A stretch of DNA of 38,642 nucleotides. Source: a virus. Location: IMG/VR virus record IMGVR_UViG_3300027730_000063, positions 1 to 38,642 of that record. One strand, written 5' to 3'. The position numbers and the translations under genes were made by a program. The notes below the pieces were generated by a model, which did no database searches, was not told the origin of the DNA, and saw only the letters and a list, made by a program, of their open reading frames with translations. The stretch's first letter is position 1. Every line of letters begins with the position of its first letter. Shown here piece after piece: positions 23,449-30,849 of this stretch.

Positions 23449-23457
23449 TACAACATC

Positions 23458-24405
23458 ATGCAAATACCTGAATCTACAAACTCAATTACTAACCTTATTG
23501 ACAATTATCATGCTTCCATTACTGAAGCCCCACGCGCTCACCTTGGCGCCTCTACATTAGGCCATGCTTGTGAGCGTTGGTTGTGGCTATCGTTTCGCTG
23601 GGCTGTGTTAGAACAGCATCCAGGACGGATTAAGCGTTTGTTTCGTCGCGGCCAAAATGAAGAAGCCACCATTGTTAGTGACCTGAAGGCTATCGGTGTT
23701 AATGTGCATAGTGAACAGTTTAGACTGAATTTTGGTTCTCATGTTAGCGGGTCAATAGATGGCATTGCATCTAATGTGCCAGGTGCGCCAAAGACTGAAC
23801 ACGTTGTAGAGTTTAAGACACATAGCAAAAAGTCTTTTGATGATCTGGACAAAAACGCGGTCAAAAAATCTAAACCAATGCACTACACCCAGATGCAAGT
23901 TTACATGCACGGCCTAAAGCTAGACCGCGCCTTATATGTGGCAGTGTGCAAGGATGATGATCGTCTTTATACCGAACGTGTGCATTACGATGCAGAACAT
24001 GCAGAAAAGGCTATAAACAAAGGACATCGAATTGCTTTATCTGATTACATACCAGCGCCCATAAGCAATGACCCGACATGGTACGAATGCAAGATGTGTG
24101 CCGGCCATGATTTTTGCCACGGTTCAAAGACCACTAAACAAGTCAATTGCCGAACTTGTGCACACATTACGCCGTTAAGCGATAACACCATGCATTGTGC
24201 AAAATGGGATGCAATTGTCCCAACTGAGGCTCAAGTTGCAGGATGTGATAGCCATGTTATGCACCCTGATATGGTGCCTTGGAAGCGTCTGCAAAGCCCG
24301 AACGACATGATAGCTGTGTATCTTATCAATGGTGCTGAATATGCCAATGGAGAACCTGTAGAAGGCGTTTATTCAAGCAAGCAACTCTTGGAGTTATCAA
24401 AATGA
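23458..24405 (+). CDS. Cas4/RecB-like PD-(D/E)XK nuclease with Cys clusters
   Basis: 315 residues. LGASTLGHACERWLWLSFR (about 29-47) carries the first Cys (38). The nuclease core has GSIDGIA (Asp 101), VVEFKTHS (Glu 118, Lys 120) and QMQVYMHG (about 145-152). CKMCAGHDFC (Cys 211, 214, 220) with Cys 38 could hold an iron-sulphur cluster, as in Cas4 and AddB. A second set, CRTC (231, 234), HC (247) and C263, looks like an additional zinc site. It is likely the processing exonuclease supplying ends to the Sak4/SSB pair. Confidence 0.8.
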   Translation: MQIPESTNSITNLIDNYHASITEAPRAHLGASTLGHACERWLWLSFRWAVLEQHPGRIKRLFRRGQNEEATIVSDLKAIGVNVHSEQFRLNFGSHVSGSIDGIASNVPGAPKTEHVVEFKTHSKKSFDDLDKNAVKKSKPMHYTQMQVYMHGLKLDRALYVAVCKDDDRLYTERVHYDAEHAEKAINKGHRIALSDYIPAPISNDPTWYECKMCAGHDFCHGSKTTKQVNCRTCAHITPLSDNTMHCAKWDAIVPTEAQVAGCDSHVMHPDMVPWKRLQSPNDMIAVYLINGAEYANGEPVEGVYSSKQLLELSK

Positions 24406-24503
24406 TTATTTTATATCGTCTTTATCGCATGTATCGTAAATTTGGCTGTGACCGCCGCACTGCTTTACGCCGTGCCATTAAACAAGTTAAATATCATGCT
24501 TAG
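24402..24503 (+). CDS. 33-residue basic micro-protein
   Basis: The ATG overlaps the nuclease stop in ATGA, and the TAG overlaps the next gene's start (ATGCTTAG). The product is Arg/Lys/Tyr-rich: YRLYRMYRKFGCDRRTALRRA. It has no transmembrane segment. It may act mainly by carrying ribosomes to the next start, which lacks its own ribosome site. Similar tiny basic ORFs occur beside phage methylase-like genes. Confidence 0.6.
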   Translation: MIILYRLYRMYRKFGCDRRTALRRAIKQVKYHA

Positions 24504-25083
24504 AGTACTTGTTGCATGTGAATATAGCGGCAGGGTTCGTGACGCATTTGCAAAGATTGGTCATTTTGCAATGAGTTGCGATCTTTTGCCTACCGATGCG
24601 CCTGGTAATCATTATCAAGGTGATGTGTTTGACATCATAAATGATGGATGGGATTTAATGATTGCTCACCCACCTTGTACAGATTTAGCGGTTAGCGGTG
24701 CAGCATGGTTTAAAAAAAAGATTGCAAACGGCAGACAACAACGGGCGTTAGATTTTGTACAGAAACTTATGGATGCACCTATTAAACACATCGCAATTGA
24801 AAATCCAATCAGTGTCATTAGCTCAAAGATTCGCAAACCTGATCAAATTATTCAACCTTGGATGTTTGGTCACATGGAACAAAAAGCAACTTGCCTTTGG
24901 CTTGATGGACTTCCTTTGTTACAACCAACAAACATTGTCAAAGATGAAATGATGCAATTGCCAAAGAAAGAGAGAGAACGGTTGCATTACTTACCACCTA
25001 GTGCCAACCGTTGGAAACTACGTAGCACTACCTATCAAGGAATCGCCGATGCTATGGCTAATCAATGGGGTGCTGTATGTTAA
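24496..25083 (+). CDS. Dcm-fold-like phage protein with HPPC motif
   Basis: 195 residues from the ATG at 24496. VACEYSGRVRDAF (7-19) resembles motif I of cytosine-5 methyltransferases, CDLLP (28-32) the acidic strand, LMIAHPPCTDLAVSG (54-68) the catalytic PC loop, and IENP (101-104) motif VI ENV. The C-terminal target-recognition part is short and ends with a region WFGH-like (MFGHMEQKATCLWL). The family is widespread in phages and often annotated as DNA methylase, without proven activity. It is shorter than active Dcm-type enzymes. Translation probably depends on the upstream micro-gene. Confidence 0.75.
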   Translation: MLRVLVACEYSGRVRDAFAKIGHFAMSCDLLPTDAPGNHYQGDVFDIINDGWDLMIAHPPCTDLAVSGAAWFKKKIANGRQQRALDFVQKLMDAPIKHIAIENPISVISSKIRKPDQIIQPWMFGHMEQKATCLWLDGLPLLQPTNIVKDEMMQLPKKERERLHYLPPSANRWKLRSTTYQGIADAMANQWGAVC

Positions 25084-26663
25084 GAGAATACCAACAACGT
25101 GCTATTGACCAGCTATACGCATGGTTTGCAGCGGGTAACGATGGCAACCCATGTCTAGTACTGCCCACTGGTGCCGGTAAGAGCCACATTGTCGCCGCAT
25201 TGTGCAAGGGTATCTTGCAAGAGTATCCAGACCAGCGCATTTTGATGTTAACGCATGTGAAAGAGCTGATACAGCAAAATGCTGAAAAGATGCGCCAACA
25301 TTGGCCTAACGCACCGATGGGCATTTATAGCTCTGGCCTGCGCTGTAAAGAGTTGGGCGAACCAATAACCTTTGCCGGCATACAGTCTGTTGCTAAACGC
25401 GCATCTGAAATAGGCCATGTGGACATTGTAATCATTGACGAATGCCATCTTGTTAGCCATAAAGACGAAGGCGGGTATAGGATGCTTTTAACGGCCTTGC
25501 AAGCCATTAACCCAGCATTGCGGGTAGTTGGCTTAACTGCCACGCCGTACCGCTTAGGCCACGGTTTAATCACTGATGCGCCAGCATTGTTTAGCGCATT
25601 AATTGAGCCGGTAAGCATAGAGGAATTAATCTTTAAAGGCTATTTGTCCAAACTGCGAAGCAAGATAACAAAAACCAAACTATCAACTGAGGGTGTGCAT
25701 AAGAGAGGCGGTGAATACATCGAATCAGAGTTGCAAGCTGCCGTCGATACAAACGACAAGAATCAATCTATTGTTAGCGAAGTAATCCGGCTTGCCGGTG
25801 ATTGTAAATCATGGTTGTTTTTCTGCTCTGGTGTTGACCATGCGCGACATGTGCAAGAGGTTTTAAACGCTCATGGCATTACATCGGCATGTGTAGTTGG
25901 AGATACGCCAGACGCCGAACGTGCACGAATCCTTGCAGATTTTAAGGCAGGTAAGATTAAAGCCTTGACTAATGCCAATGTACTTACTACCGGATTTGAC
26001 CATCCTAGCATTGACCTGATTGCTATGATGCGCCCCACAATGTCTCCAGGTCTATACGTGCAAATGGCAGGCCGAGGTTTACGCATTGCAGACGGTAAAA
26101 CAGATTGCATGGTACTAGACTTTGCCGGTGTTGTTGACCAGCATGGCCCAATTACAGCCGTCAAGCCTCCGCCAAAGAAAGGAGACAAGATAGGCGAGGC
26201 GCCAGTTAAAGTATGCGAACAGTGTCAAGAAATAGTTCATATTAGCTGTAAGATATGCCCCGCATGTGGCGCGGAATTCCCAGAGATTGAAAAGCCAGCA
26301 TTAAAACTGCATAACTTGGACATCATGGGAATAGAAGGTGTTGATCTTGACGTTACAGCCTGGCAATGGCGCAAGCATATCAGCCGTGCAAGCGGTAAAG
26401 AGATGTTGGCTTTAACCTATTACGGCGCATTGTCTGATACGCCTGTAACAGAGTATCTAACGGTTATGCACGATGGTTACGCCGGTGAAAAGGCAAGGCG
26501 CTTGCTAGCTGTGTTAGCAGATCAATCCGGCGCTACGCTTGATTACTCAATAGCTGACATTCAGCAACATGCCAATGTTTTAAACCTAGCCAAAGCCCCC
26601 GCCGCTATTGAATATAAAAGCGAAGGTAAATTTTTTACAGTAATGAAAAGGACTTTTCAATGA
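25077..26663 (+). CDS. DEAD/DEAH-box helicase with zinc ribbon
   Basis: 528 residues from the ATG at 25077. REYQQRAIDQL (Q-motif region), Walker A LPTGAGKS (29-36), VIIDECHLVSH (118-128), GLTATPYR (152-159), VLTTGFDHPSID (302-313) and QMAGRGLRIADGK (329-341) are the superfamily 2 motifs. C-terminal to these, CEQC ... CKICPAC (380-397) forms a zinc ribbon, followed by a beta-rich tail of about 120 residues. It may unwind recombination intermediates or act in replication initiation. The start overlaps the preceding stop (ATGTTAA). Confidence 0.9.
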   Translation: MLREYQQRAIDQLYAWFAAGNDGNPCLVLPTGAGKSHIVAALCKGILQEYPDQRILMLTHVKELIQQNAEKMRQHWPNAPMGIYSSGLRCKELGEPITFAGIQSVAKRASEIGHVDIVIIDECHLVSHKDEGGYRMLLTALQAINPALRVVGLTATPYRLGHGLITDAPALFSALIEPVSIEELIFKGYLSKLRSKITKTKLSTEGVHKRGGEYIESELQAAVDTNDKNQSIVSEVIRLAGDCKSWLFFCSGVDHARHVQEVLNAHGITSACVVGDTPDAERARILADFKAGKIKALTNANVLTTGFDHPSIDLIAMMRPTMSPGLYVQMAGRGLRIADGKTDCMVLDFAGVVDQHGPITAVKPPPKKGDKIGEAPVKVCEQCQEIVHISCKICPACGAEFPEIEKPALKLHNLDIMGIEGVDLDVTAWQWRKHISRASGKEMLALTYYGALSDTPVTEYLTVMHDGYAGEKARRLLAVLADQSGATLDYSIADIQQHANVLNLAKAPAAIEYKSEGKFFTVMKRTFQ

Positions 26664-26851
26664 GAATTAAAGAACCAGAGATAGTAACGTTGTATCGTCA
26701 ACAAGTACGCCAAAGCCCACCTAAAGTGTGCCATACCTGCGACAACTATGCTGAGGATGGCATGTGCTTGGAGTTTAGCCAAGAGCCGCCAGAGTTGTTT
26801 ACTCGCACTGTAGGCGTATGTGACCTGTGGACTGAAGAGGTGCCATTTTGA
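26660..26851 (+). CDS. Small Cys-rich protein
   Basis: 63 residues. CHTCDNYAEDGMCLEF and VGVCDLWTEEVPF give four Cys in a CxxC...C...C pattern with a conserved-looking PF end, typical of small phage proteins presumed to bind zinc. It starts in ATGA overlap with the helicase, AAGGA upstream. Unknown function. Confidence 0.7.
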   Translation: MRIKEPEIVTLYRQQVRQSPPKVCHTCDNYAEDGMCLEFSQEPPELFTRTVGVCDLWTEEVPF

Positions 26852-27144
26852 ACAAACGCAATCAAAAAATGTTTGCAATTTGCGAAACATTGCAAACCGT
26901 ACAACCTGCTAAATATCAAACTGTTTCAAAGGCTTATGGATTAATTTGCGATAGGCATATGCATGTGTATCTTATGCGAGCTGTGGGTTATGGCCTTATT
27001 CATAAGGATGCAAACTTACTGTATACACTGGCCGACAATTGGCAAGAACGTATTGATTTACCCAAGGCACTTAATGAAGTGTATATACAGCCGCCGCCAA
27101 AGTTTAAGCGTGTGTCTAGCGTATGGGACTTAGCCAATGCTTGA
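26848..27144 (+). CDS. 98-residue hypothetical protein with TTG start
   Basis: The TTG at 26848 overlaps the TGA of the previous gene (TTGA) and has GAGG seven bases upstream, so it is preferred over the ATG eight codons in. Helical first two thirds (MFAICETLQTVQPAKYQTVSKAYG, in part) with a possible winged-helix feel (YLMRAVGYGLIHKD), and a Pro-rich end. Not recognised. Confidence 0.6.
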   Translation: MNKRNQKMFAICETLQTVQPAKYQTVSKAYGLICDRHMHVYLMRAVGYGLIHKDANLLYTLADNWQERIDLPKALNEVYIQPPPKFKRVSSVWDLANA

Positions 27145-27496
27145 TAAAGTACCCAGCGAACACTACGAACAAGCTATGTTTGTGCAATGGTTTAGACGAA
27201 CTTATCCAGATGTGCTTATCTTTGCCATTCCCAACGGTGGCGCACGTAGCATCACTACAGCCGCCGCGCTAAAGGTTGAAGGTGTAACCAAAGGCATCCC
27301 CGATTTATTCATTCCAGCCTGGCGTTTGTGGGTTGAAATGAAGCGTATCAAAGGTGGAGTAGTAAGCCCTGAACAAAAAAACATTAAAAAGTATCTTGAA
27401 AGTGTTTTAATGTGTGTTATAGTTTGCAAAGGTGCTGAGGATGCTAAGTTGCAGATTCAGAATTTTTTACAAACCAAAAAGGAACGCAGTGATTAA
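27137..27496 (+). CDS. VRR-NUC nuclease
   Basis: 119 residues. The core reads FAIPNGGARSITTAAALK, EGVTKGIPDLFIP (Asp about 56), LWVEMKR (Glu about 67, Lys about 69) and SPEQ (about 77-80), the order and spacing of the VRR-NUC type of PD-(D/E)XK fold. Phage members are stand-alone and often cut branched DNA such as Holliday junctions. It may clear recombination intermediates before packaging. It starts in an 8-bp overlap with the previous gene. Confidence 0.88.
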   Translation: MLDKVPSEHYEQAMFVQWFRRTYPDVLIFAIPNGGARSITTAAALKVEGVTKGIPDLFIPAWRLWVEMKRIKGGVVSPEQKNIKKYLESVLMCVIVCKGAEDAKLQIQNFLQTKKERSD

Positions 27497-27626
27497 AGAC
27501 AAGTTTTTTAGTATGCGCATGACAAGCGATATGCTAGATGCGTTAAAAGTAGAGGCCGCCAAAAACAACCGTACCGTAGCAGGTCAAATCCTGCATTACA
27601 TCAAGCAAGGATTAGAAACGGCATGA
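27489..27626 (+). CDS. Arc-like ribbon-helix-helix regulator
   Basis: 45 residues from the GTG at 27489, with AAGGA six bases upstream. FFSMRMTSDMLDALKVEAAKNNRTVAGQILHYI (quoted in part: FSMRMTSDMLDALK) has the strand, helix (DMLDALKVEAAKNN), turn (NRTV) and second helix of Arc/MetJ-type dimers, and resembles P22 Arc in layout. It could regulate early transcription or be a nuclease-linked repressor. The operator is unknown. Confidence 0.8.
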   Translation: MIKDKFFSMRMTSDMLDALKVEAAKNNRTVAGQILHYIKQGLETA

Positions 27627-27766
27627 TTGGCAATAGGCCTTTAAAACTTTGCCACAATTGCGAAGAAAAAAGAATCCCAGAAAATGGGGTGTTTATAACT
27701 CAAACGCGCTGGATATGCGCTAAATGTTGGAAATTAAAAAATGACAAGAAACCGAAGGCCAAGTAG
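27623..27766 (+). CDS. 47-residue zinc-ribbon protein
   Basis: CHNCEEKRIPENG and ICAKCWKLKN make a CxxC...CxxC pair with 22 residues between, a typical zinc ribbon. The C-terminus is Lys-rich. ATG overlaps the RHH stop (ATGA); the next gene begins 26 bases before its end. Unknown role, likely nucleic-acid or protein binding. Confidence 0.7.
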   Translation: MIGNRPLKLCHNCEEKRIPENGVFITQTRWICAKCWKLKNDKKPKAK

Positions 27767-28220
27767 TGTTTACAGTTTGATGGACGAAATGACCGCCAGC
27801 CCTAGTAAGCCAATGCCACAAGCTATGCGCAATGCACAGCTAACCCAAATGCTCACGGGTTTAAATGGTTTAGAAACATCATTAGAGCCAACTCATAGAG
27901 ATTGGCAAGTTGTAAGTGATGCTATTAACCTCATGGAAACATTGGTCAAAATGAAGGTATGCGAGGATGAAAGTGGATTATTAACCGATGCTATCACGGC
28001 AATGGCTAAAGCAGGCCAACGGCACTTAGCAGGTAAGAATCTACGTTTAGATGCTTTAGGCATACAAGCTGTACGCGCCGTCATTGAAGACTATGCAAGC
28101 ATGTTAAATACAGTATCACATCGAGACATGGTGCGCTGCCATCGGCAAACTGAAAAACGTATTTTAGAAATATTGAAAGGAAAATGTTTACCGCATGATG
28201 TAAAGGTCATTGCAATATGA
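27741..28220 (+). CDS. 159-residue helical phage protein of unknown function
   Basis: A basic N-terminus (MTRNRRPSSVYSLMDEM) is followed by an all-helical body: SDAINLMETLVKMKVCEDESGLLTDAI (in part: DAINLMETLVKMK), AGQRHLAGKNLRLDALG and VRAVIEDYASMLNTVSHRDM. It resembles conserved hypotheticals near the end of early arrays in other phages. It overlaps the zinc-ribbon gene by 26 bp with only a weak ribosome site. Confidence 0.6.
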   Translation: MTRNRRPSSVYSLMDEMTASPSKPMPQAMRNAQLTQMLTGLNGLETSLEPTHRDWQVVSDAINLMETLVKMKVCEDESGLLTDAITAMAKAGQRHLAGKNLRLDALGIQAVRAVIEDYASMLNTVSHRDMVRCHRQTEKRILEILKGKCLPHDVKVIAI

Positions 28221-28327
28221 ACGATGAACAATATGAACAAACTACATTTACCGATTGGCTTTTTAGTATCTGTGTAATTGTAGGTGCGTTTTCAACATTT
28301 TTTATGGCACTGGTATATTCACTATGA
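28217..28327 (+). CDS. 36-residue single-span membrane micro-protein
   Basis: An acidic start (MNDEQYEQTTFTDW) is followed by a membrane span, LFSICVIVGAFSTFFMALVY. ATGA overlaps at both ends with the flanking genes show it is part of the coupled array. Role unknown; small early membrane proteins sometimes change host envelope state. Confidence 0.65.
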   Translation: MNDEQYEQTTFTDWLFSICVIVGAFSTFFMALVYSL

Positions 28328-28500
28328 ACAATAGACCATTACATGTAATTGAATATGAAAACGATGTAGCGTTATTGGGTTTAATTAAACGCTTAAAAGA
28401 GTATGCAAGTAACCCAGATAATGCCGAGATGCATTGTGATCTATTGATTGCAGCATCAATTATTAACTATGTAATCCGTAACGGAGATGATTATAAATGA
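28324..28500 (+). CDS. 58-residue hypothetical protein
   Basis: Helical and acidic: VIEYENDVALLGLIKRLKEY then MHCDLLIAASIINYVIRNGDD. It starts and ends in ATGA overlaps. No family recognised. Confidence 0.6.
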   Translation: MNNRPLHVIEYENDVALLGLIKRLKEYASNPDNAEMHCDLLIAASIINYVIRNGDDYK

Positions 28501-28730
28501 AAGTTATAGACTATTTTAAACAGTTGTGTTCTGCACCTAGTCCAGAAACAATAGCTTTGCGTGAGTTGGAAGCATGTAAACGTGAGCTGTTAAACGCCCA
28601 TTCTAGCCGTGAATATGCAGAATCCATATGTGGCTACTATCAAACTAAAATAACGCGCCTAAACGCTTATTTACATAAAGCAACTGGGAATGGGAGCAAG
28701 CCTGCGGAGCAACCTCTATGCCGCCCGTAA
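28497..28730 (+). CDS. 77-residue helical protein, last gene of the early array
   Basis: ETIALRELEACKRELLNAHSSREYAES is a long heptad-like helix, followed by YYQTKITRLNAYL and a disordered tail rich in Gly/Ser/Pro. ATGA overlap with the gene before. After its stop the two arrays converge within 45 bases with no evident terminator. Function unknown. Confidence 0.65.
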   Translation: MKVIDYFKQLCSAPSPETIALRELEACKRELLNAHSSREYAESICGYYQTKITRLNAYLHKATGNGSKPAEQPLCRP

Positions 28731-28775
28731 TGATTAAAAACTTTATAGAAGCAAACACATAAAGGAGAAATTTAT

Positions 28776-29240
28776 TTACGCAATTAACCCAGTAAGATAG
28801 ATAGTCTTACCATCTTTCTTGATAGCGGTTAAAGCCTGATTTTTTAGGCTTTTAGGGTCATACGACACATGCACCCAGCCGCTATGTGGGTTTCCCATTG
28901 TGTAAAATTCTAAAATGACTTGAGTAAATTTGAGATTGTTTAAAATCCAATTAGCTAGGTCATAATTAGAAATCCCTGGCACTTCAATATCTGCCGCAAA
29001 GCCTTGCATATGATCCGAAGTTTTAGAGCCACCAACGGCTTTATTAACTGCAGGACTACGATAACCACTGCTAATCTTTACCGGCTTTTCGTAGTTTTTA
29101 CGTATTGGTTGCAATACGTTTTCTACTAAATCACGCAAATTCTGCAGTACACCTTGTGTGGGTGTATTGTCTAAATTGTTTCTTAATGCCGAATCGCTTT
29201 TAATTAATTCAAGCAATGTAAAATTTTCGCTAAGTTTCAT
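28776..29240 (-). CDS. Endolysin, M15 family peptidase
   Basis: 154 residues. MKLSENFTLLELIKSDSA, then SSGYRSPAVNKAVGGS and DHMQGFAADIE (His about 77, Asp about 84) and GWVHVSYD (His about 124) provide the zinc ligands and fold of the M15_3 D-Ala-D-Ala peptidases that serve as phage endolysins, cutting peptide links in peptidoglycan. No signal peptide, so it needs the holin next door. Start in ATGA overlap with the holin. Confidence 0.9.
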   Translation of the reverse strand: MKLSENFTLLELIKSDSALRNNLDNTPTQGVLQNLRDLVENVLQPIRKNYEKPVKISSGYRSPAVNKAVGGSKTSDHMQGFAADIEVPGISNYDLANWILNNLKFTQVILEFYTMGNPHSGWVHVSYDPKSLKNQALTAIKKDGKTIYLTGLIA

Positions 29241-29647
29241 TTTTTAGTTCTCATATCGGCCAATTTTTCTACAGTTCTACCGCCAAAGTAAGCTAAGAAT
29301 ATGATTTGCCCCCATTGGCCTAACAACTGCACATATGATTCTTGCGCGTTGTAACCGTATGCAGACATAAAGGTAAACAGAAAATAGGCCACAAAGATGG
29401 CTATAAGAGCCATAGGACGGATATTTTTAGATAGCCAGCTATCGCTAGACATATCAGCCTTCCAACGGTCTGATATGGCTGTATGCTCAATCTCAAATAG
29501 TTTGGTATCGTTAGCCATCTTTGCTAACTCGCCATCGTTTGCCATTACAGCAAGCTCCATTTGCGCTTTAGCTTTGGCCGCAGGATCAGGGATTAACTTA
29601 TCAATAAGTTTTCCGCCAACTGTTAAAAGTGCATCTAAACCAAACAT
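29237..29647 (-). CDS. Holin (3TM holin family)
   Basis: 136 residues. A helical cytosolic front (DPAAKAKAQMELAVMANDGELAKM, in part AKAKAQMELAVM) precedes two clear membrane spans, about 79-98 (MALIAIFVAYFLFTFMSAYG) and 106-122 (VQLLGQWGQIIFLAYFG). This fits the GTA/3TM-type holin family. It makes the membrane lesion that releases the endolysin. GAAAGGAT lies before the ATG. Confidence 0.85.
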   Translation of the reverse strand: MFGLDALLTVGGKLIDKLIPDPAAKAKAQMELAVMANDGELAKMANDTKLFEIEHTAISDRWKADMSSDSWLSKNIRPMALIAIFVAYFLFTFMSAYGYNAQESYVQLLGQWGQIIFLAYFGGRTVEKLADMRTKK

Positions 29648-29657
29648 ATCAATCCTT

Positions 29658-30416
29658 TCAAGGCGAAGCCTTTAAATTGTAAAGTCGTAATGTGTCTAAT
29701 ACCTCGCCGCGCAATTGCATGCGCCGCAATGCATCTACCATGCGCCCGTATAAGTCCTTATACTTGCTTTTTTTGCTTACTCCGAATCCGTAGGTAATCT
29801 GCTTGATCTCGCCGGCTTCTTTTGGGCCAATGATTGAATGCTTCTTTAACAACGCAGCGCCCACTTCGCGATTGACAATCACCGCTCCATTAGCGCCATA
29901 CTTGCCAGTAATGAGGTGTTGATAACTGGAAACAATGCTAGGTTCAATGATTAAATTAAATCCATCAAAACCCATAGCAATACGCTTTGCTGCTACTTCT
30001 TCCGCTACGATAGATGTACCGCTTGGGCCATAAGCCCCCACAGTCATGCCGGTAAGCGTAGATACGCCGCCATACTTCCACGGATTGCGCGAGGTTACAA
30101 AGAAGCTATAGCTGGTATTGACAATGCTTGGAGACAAGTAAAACAGCTCCGCACGTTCAGGCACTTCCAGCAGAATAGAAAAAACCACATCAGCATCTCC
30201 GTCTACCGCCTGTTTGTAAGTGTCTTTCCACGCCTGCAAGTCAAACGTGCATTGCAGTTTTGCTTCCCTGCATATTGACTTCATAATGGTGTACATCGGG
30301 CCTTGTATCACGCCATTGTGCAAAGTCTGGAACGGAGGAAAGTCCTCTGTAACAATGCGCACAGTTTGCCCGTATGCTGGTAATACAAATAGTAAAGGTA
30401 ATAGGTACTTAATCAT
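29658..30416 (-). CDS. Exported family-3 solute-binding protein
   Basis: 252 residues from the ATG at 30416, GAGG upstream. A signal peptide (MIKYLLPLLFVLPAYGQT, cut probably after G16 or nearby) is followed by RIVTEDFPPFQTLHNGVIQGPMY (in part TEDFPPFQ), DLQAWKDTYKQAVDGDADVVFS, RAELFYLSPSIVNTSYSFFV and GMTVGAYGPSG, the canonical segments of bacterial SBP_bac_3 proteins. No lipobox Cys and no transglycosylase domain. It overlaps the gene before by 8 bp. Such a protein is unusual in a phage lysis cassette; a host-derived acquisition is likely. Possible roles: ligand scavenging, sensing, or lysis control. Confidence 0.85.
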   Translation of the reverse strand: MIKYLLPLLFVLPAYGQTVRIVTEDFPPFQTLHNGVIQGPMYTIMKSICREAKLQCTFDLQAWKDTYKQAVDGDADVVFSILLEVPERAELFYLSPSIVNTSYSFFVTSRNPWKYGGVSTLTGMTVGAYGPSGTSIVAEEVAAKRIAMGFDGFNLIIEPSIVSSYQHLITGKYGANGAVIVNREVGAALLKKHSIIGPKEAGEIKQITYGFGVSKKSKYKDLYGRMVDALRRMQLRGEVLDTLRLYNLKASP

Positions 30417-30849
30417 GCTCTGGAACCTCAAAACACAAGTCTGGTAACTTTGCACTATGCTGCTTTAAAGATAGCATAGGACGCCAATAAACGACCGCCT
30501 TGCTGCACCATGCGCCGCTCATGTGAGGTGGTAGTATGCTAGATCGCAATACAACATAATCCCCTAATTGATTGACTACAACGCCGCCCTCAATGGCTAC
30601 GCTATGATCCCCGTTGGCTTGTCGATGCAATGATCTATAAATGGTTAATTCTGATATATCACTGCCATTAAAACCTCGGCTTTCAACCAATAGATTATTG
30701 CCATCTTTTTGCGTAATCATAGTTACACTGTCCGAGGTGGAAAAAGGTGGTTTAGCGTCAAAGGTAATATAAATAATTCCGCCAAAAAATAACGTGCATA
30801 TAAAACTAAACCAACCTCCAACGCGAATAATAAGTTGAGAGTGGTTCAT
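30409..30849 (-). CDS. Membrane-anchored periplasmic protein, unknown
   Basis: 146 residues. One N-terminal span (about 12-28, WFSFICTLFFGGIIYIT) and a beta-rich C-terminal domain with two Cys (AWCSKAV, LCFEV) that could form a disulphide in the periplasm. Not a coiled coil, so not a usual i-spanin. Start overlaps the stop of the next upstream gene (ATGA). It is within the lysis region and is coupled to the solute-binding protein gene. Confidence 0.65.
   Translation of the reverse strand: MNHSQLIIRVGGWFSFICTLFFGGIIYITFDAKPPFSTSDSVTMITQKDGNNLLVESRGFNGSDISELTIYRSLHRQANGDHSVAIEGGVVVNQLGDYVVLRSSILPPHMSGAWCSKAVVYWRPMLSLKQHSAKLPDLCFEVPEHD

Noticed and set aside
24442-24495. N-terminal extension of the HPPC protein
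   Set aside because: Homology-like sequence begins at MLRVLVACEYSG, and the extension overlaps the micro-gene frame without a ribosome site.
28730-28762. Ten-codon open frame after the last early gene
   Set aside because: Too short to support; no similarity or coding evidence beyond a TAATG overlap.
29658-30416. MltF-type lytic transglycosylase
   Set aside because: Only the solute-binding domain is present; no transglycosylase domain or catalytic Glu region follows in the 252 residues.
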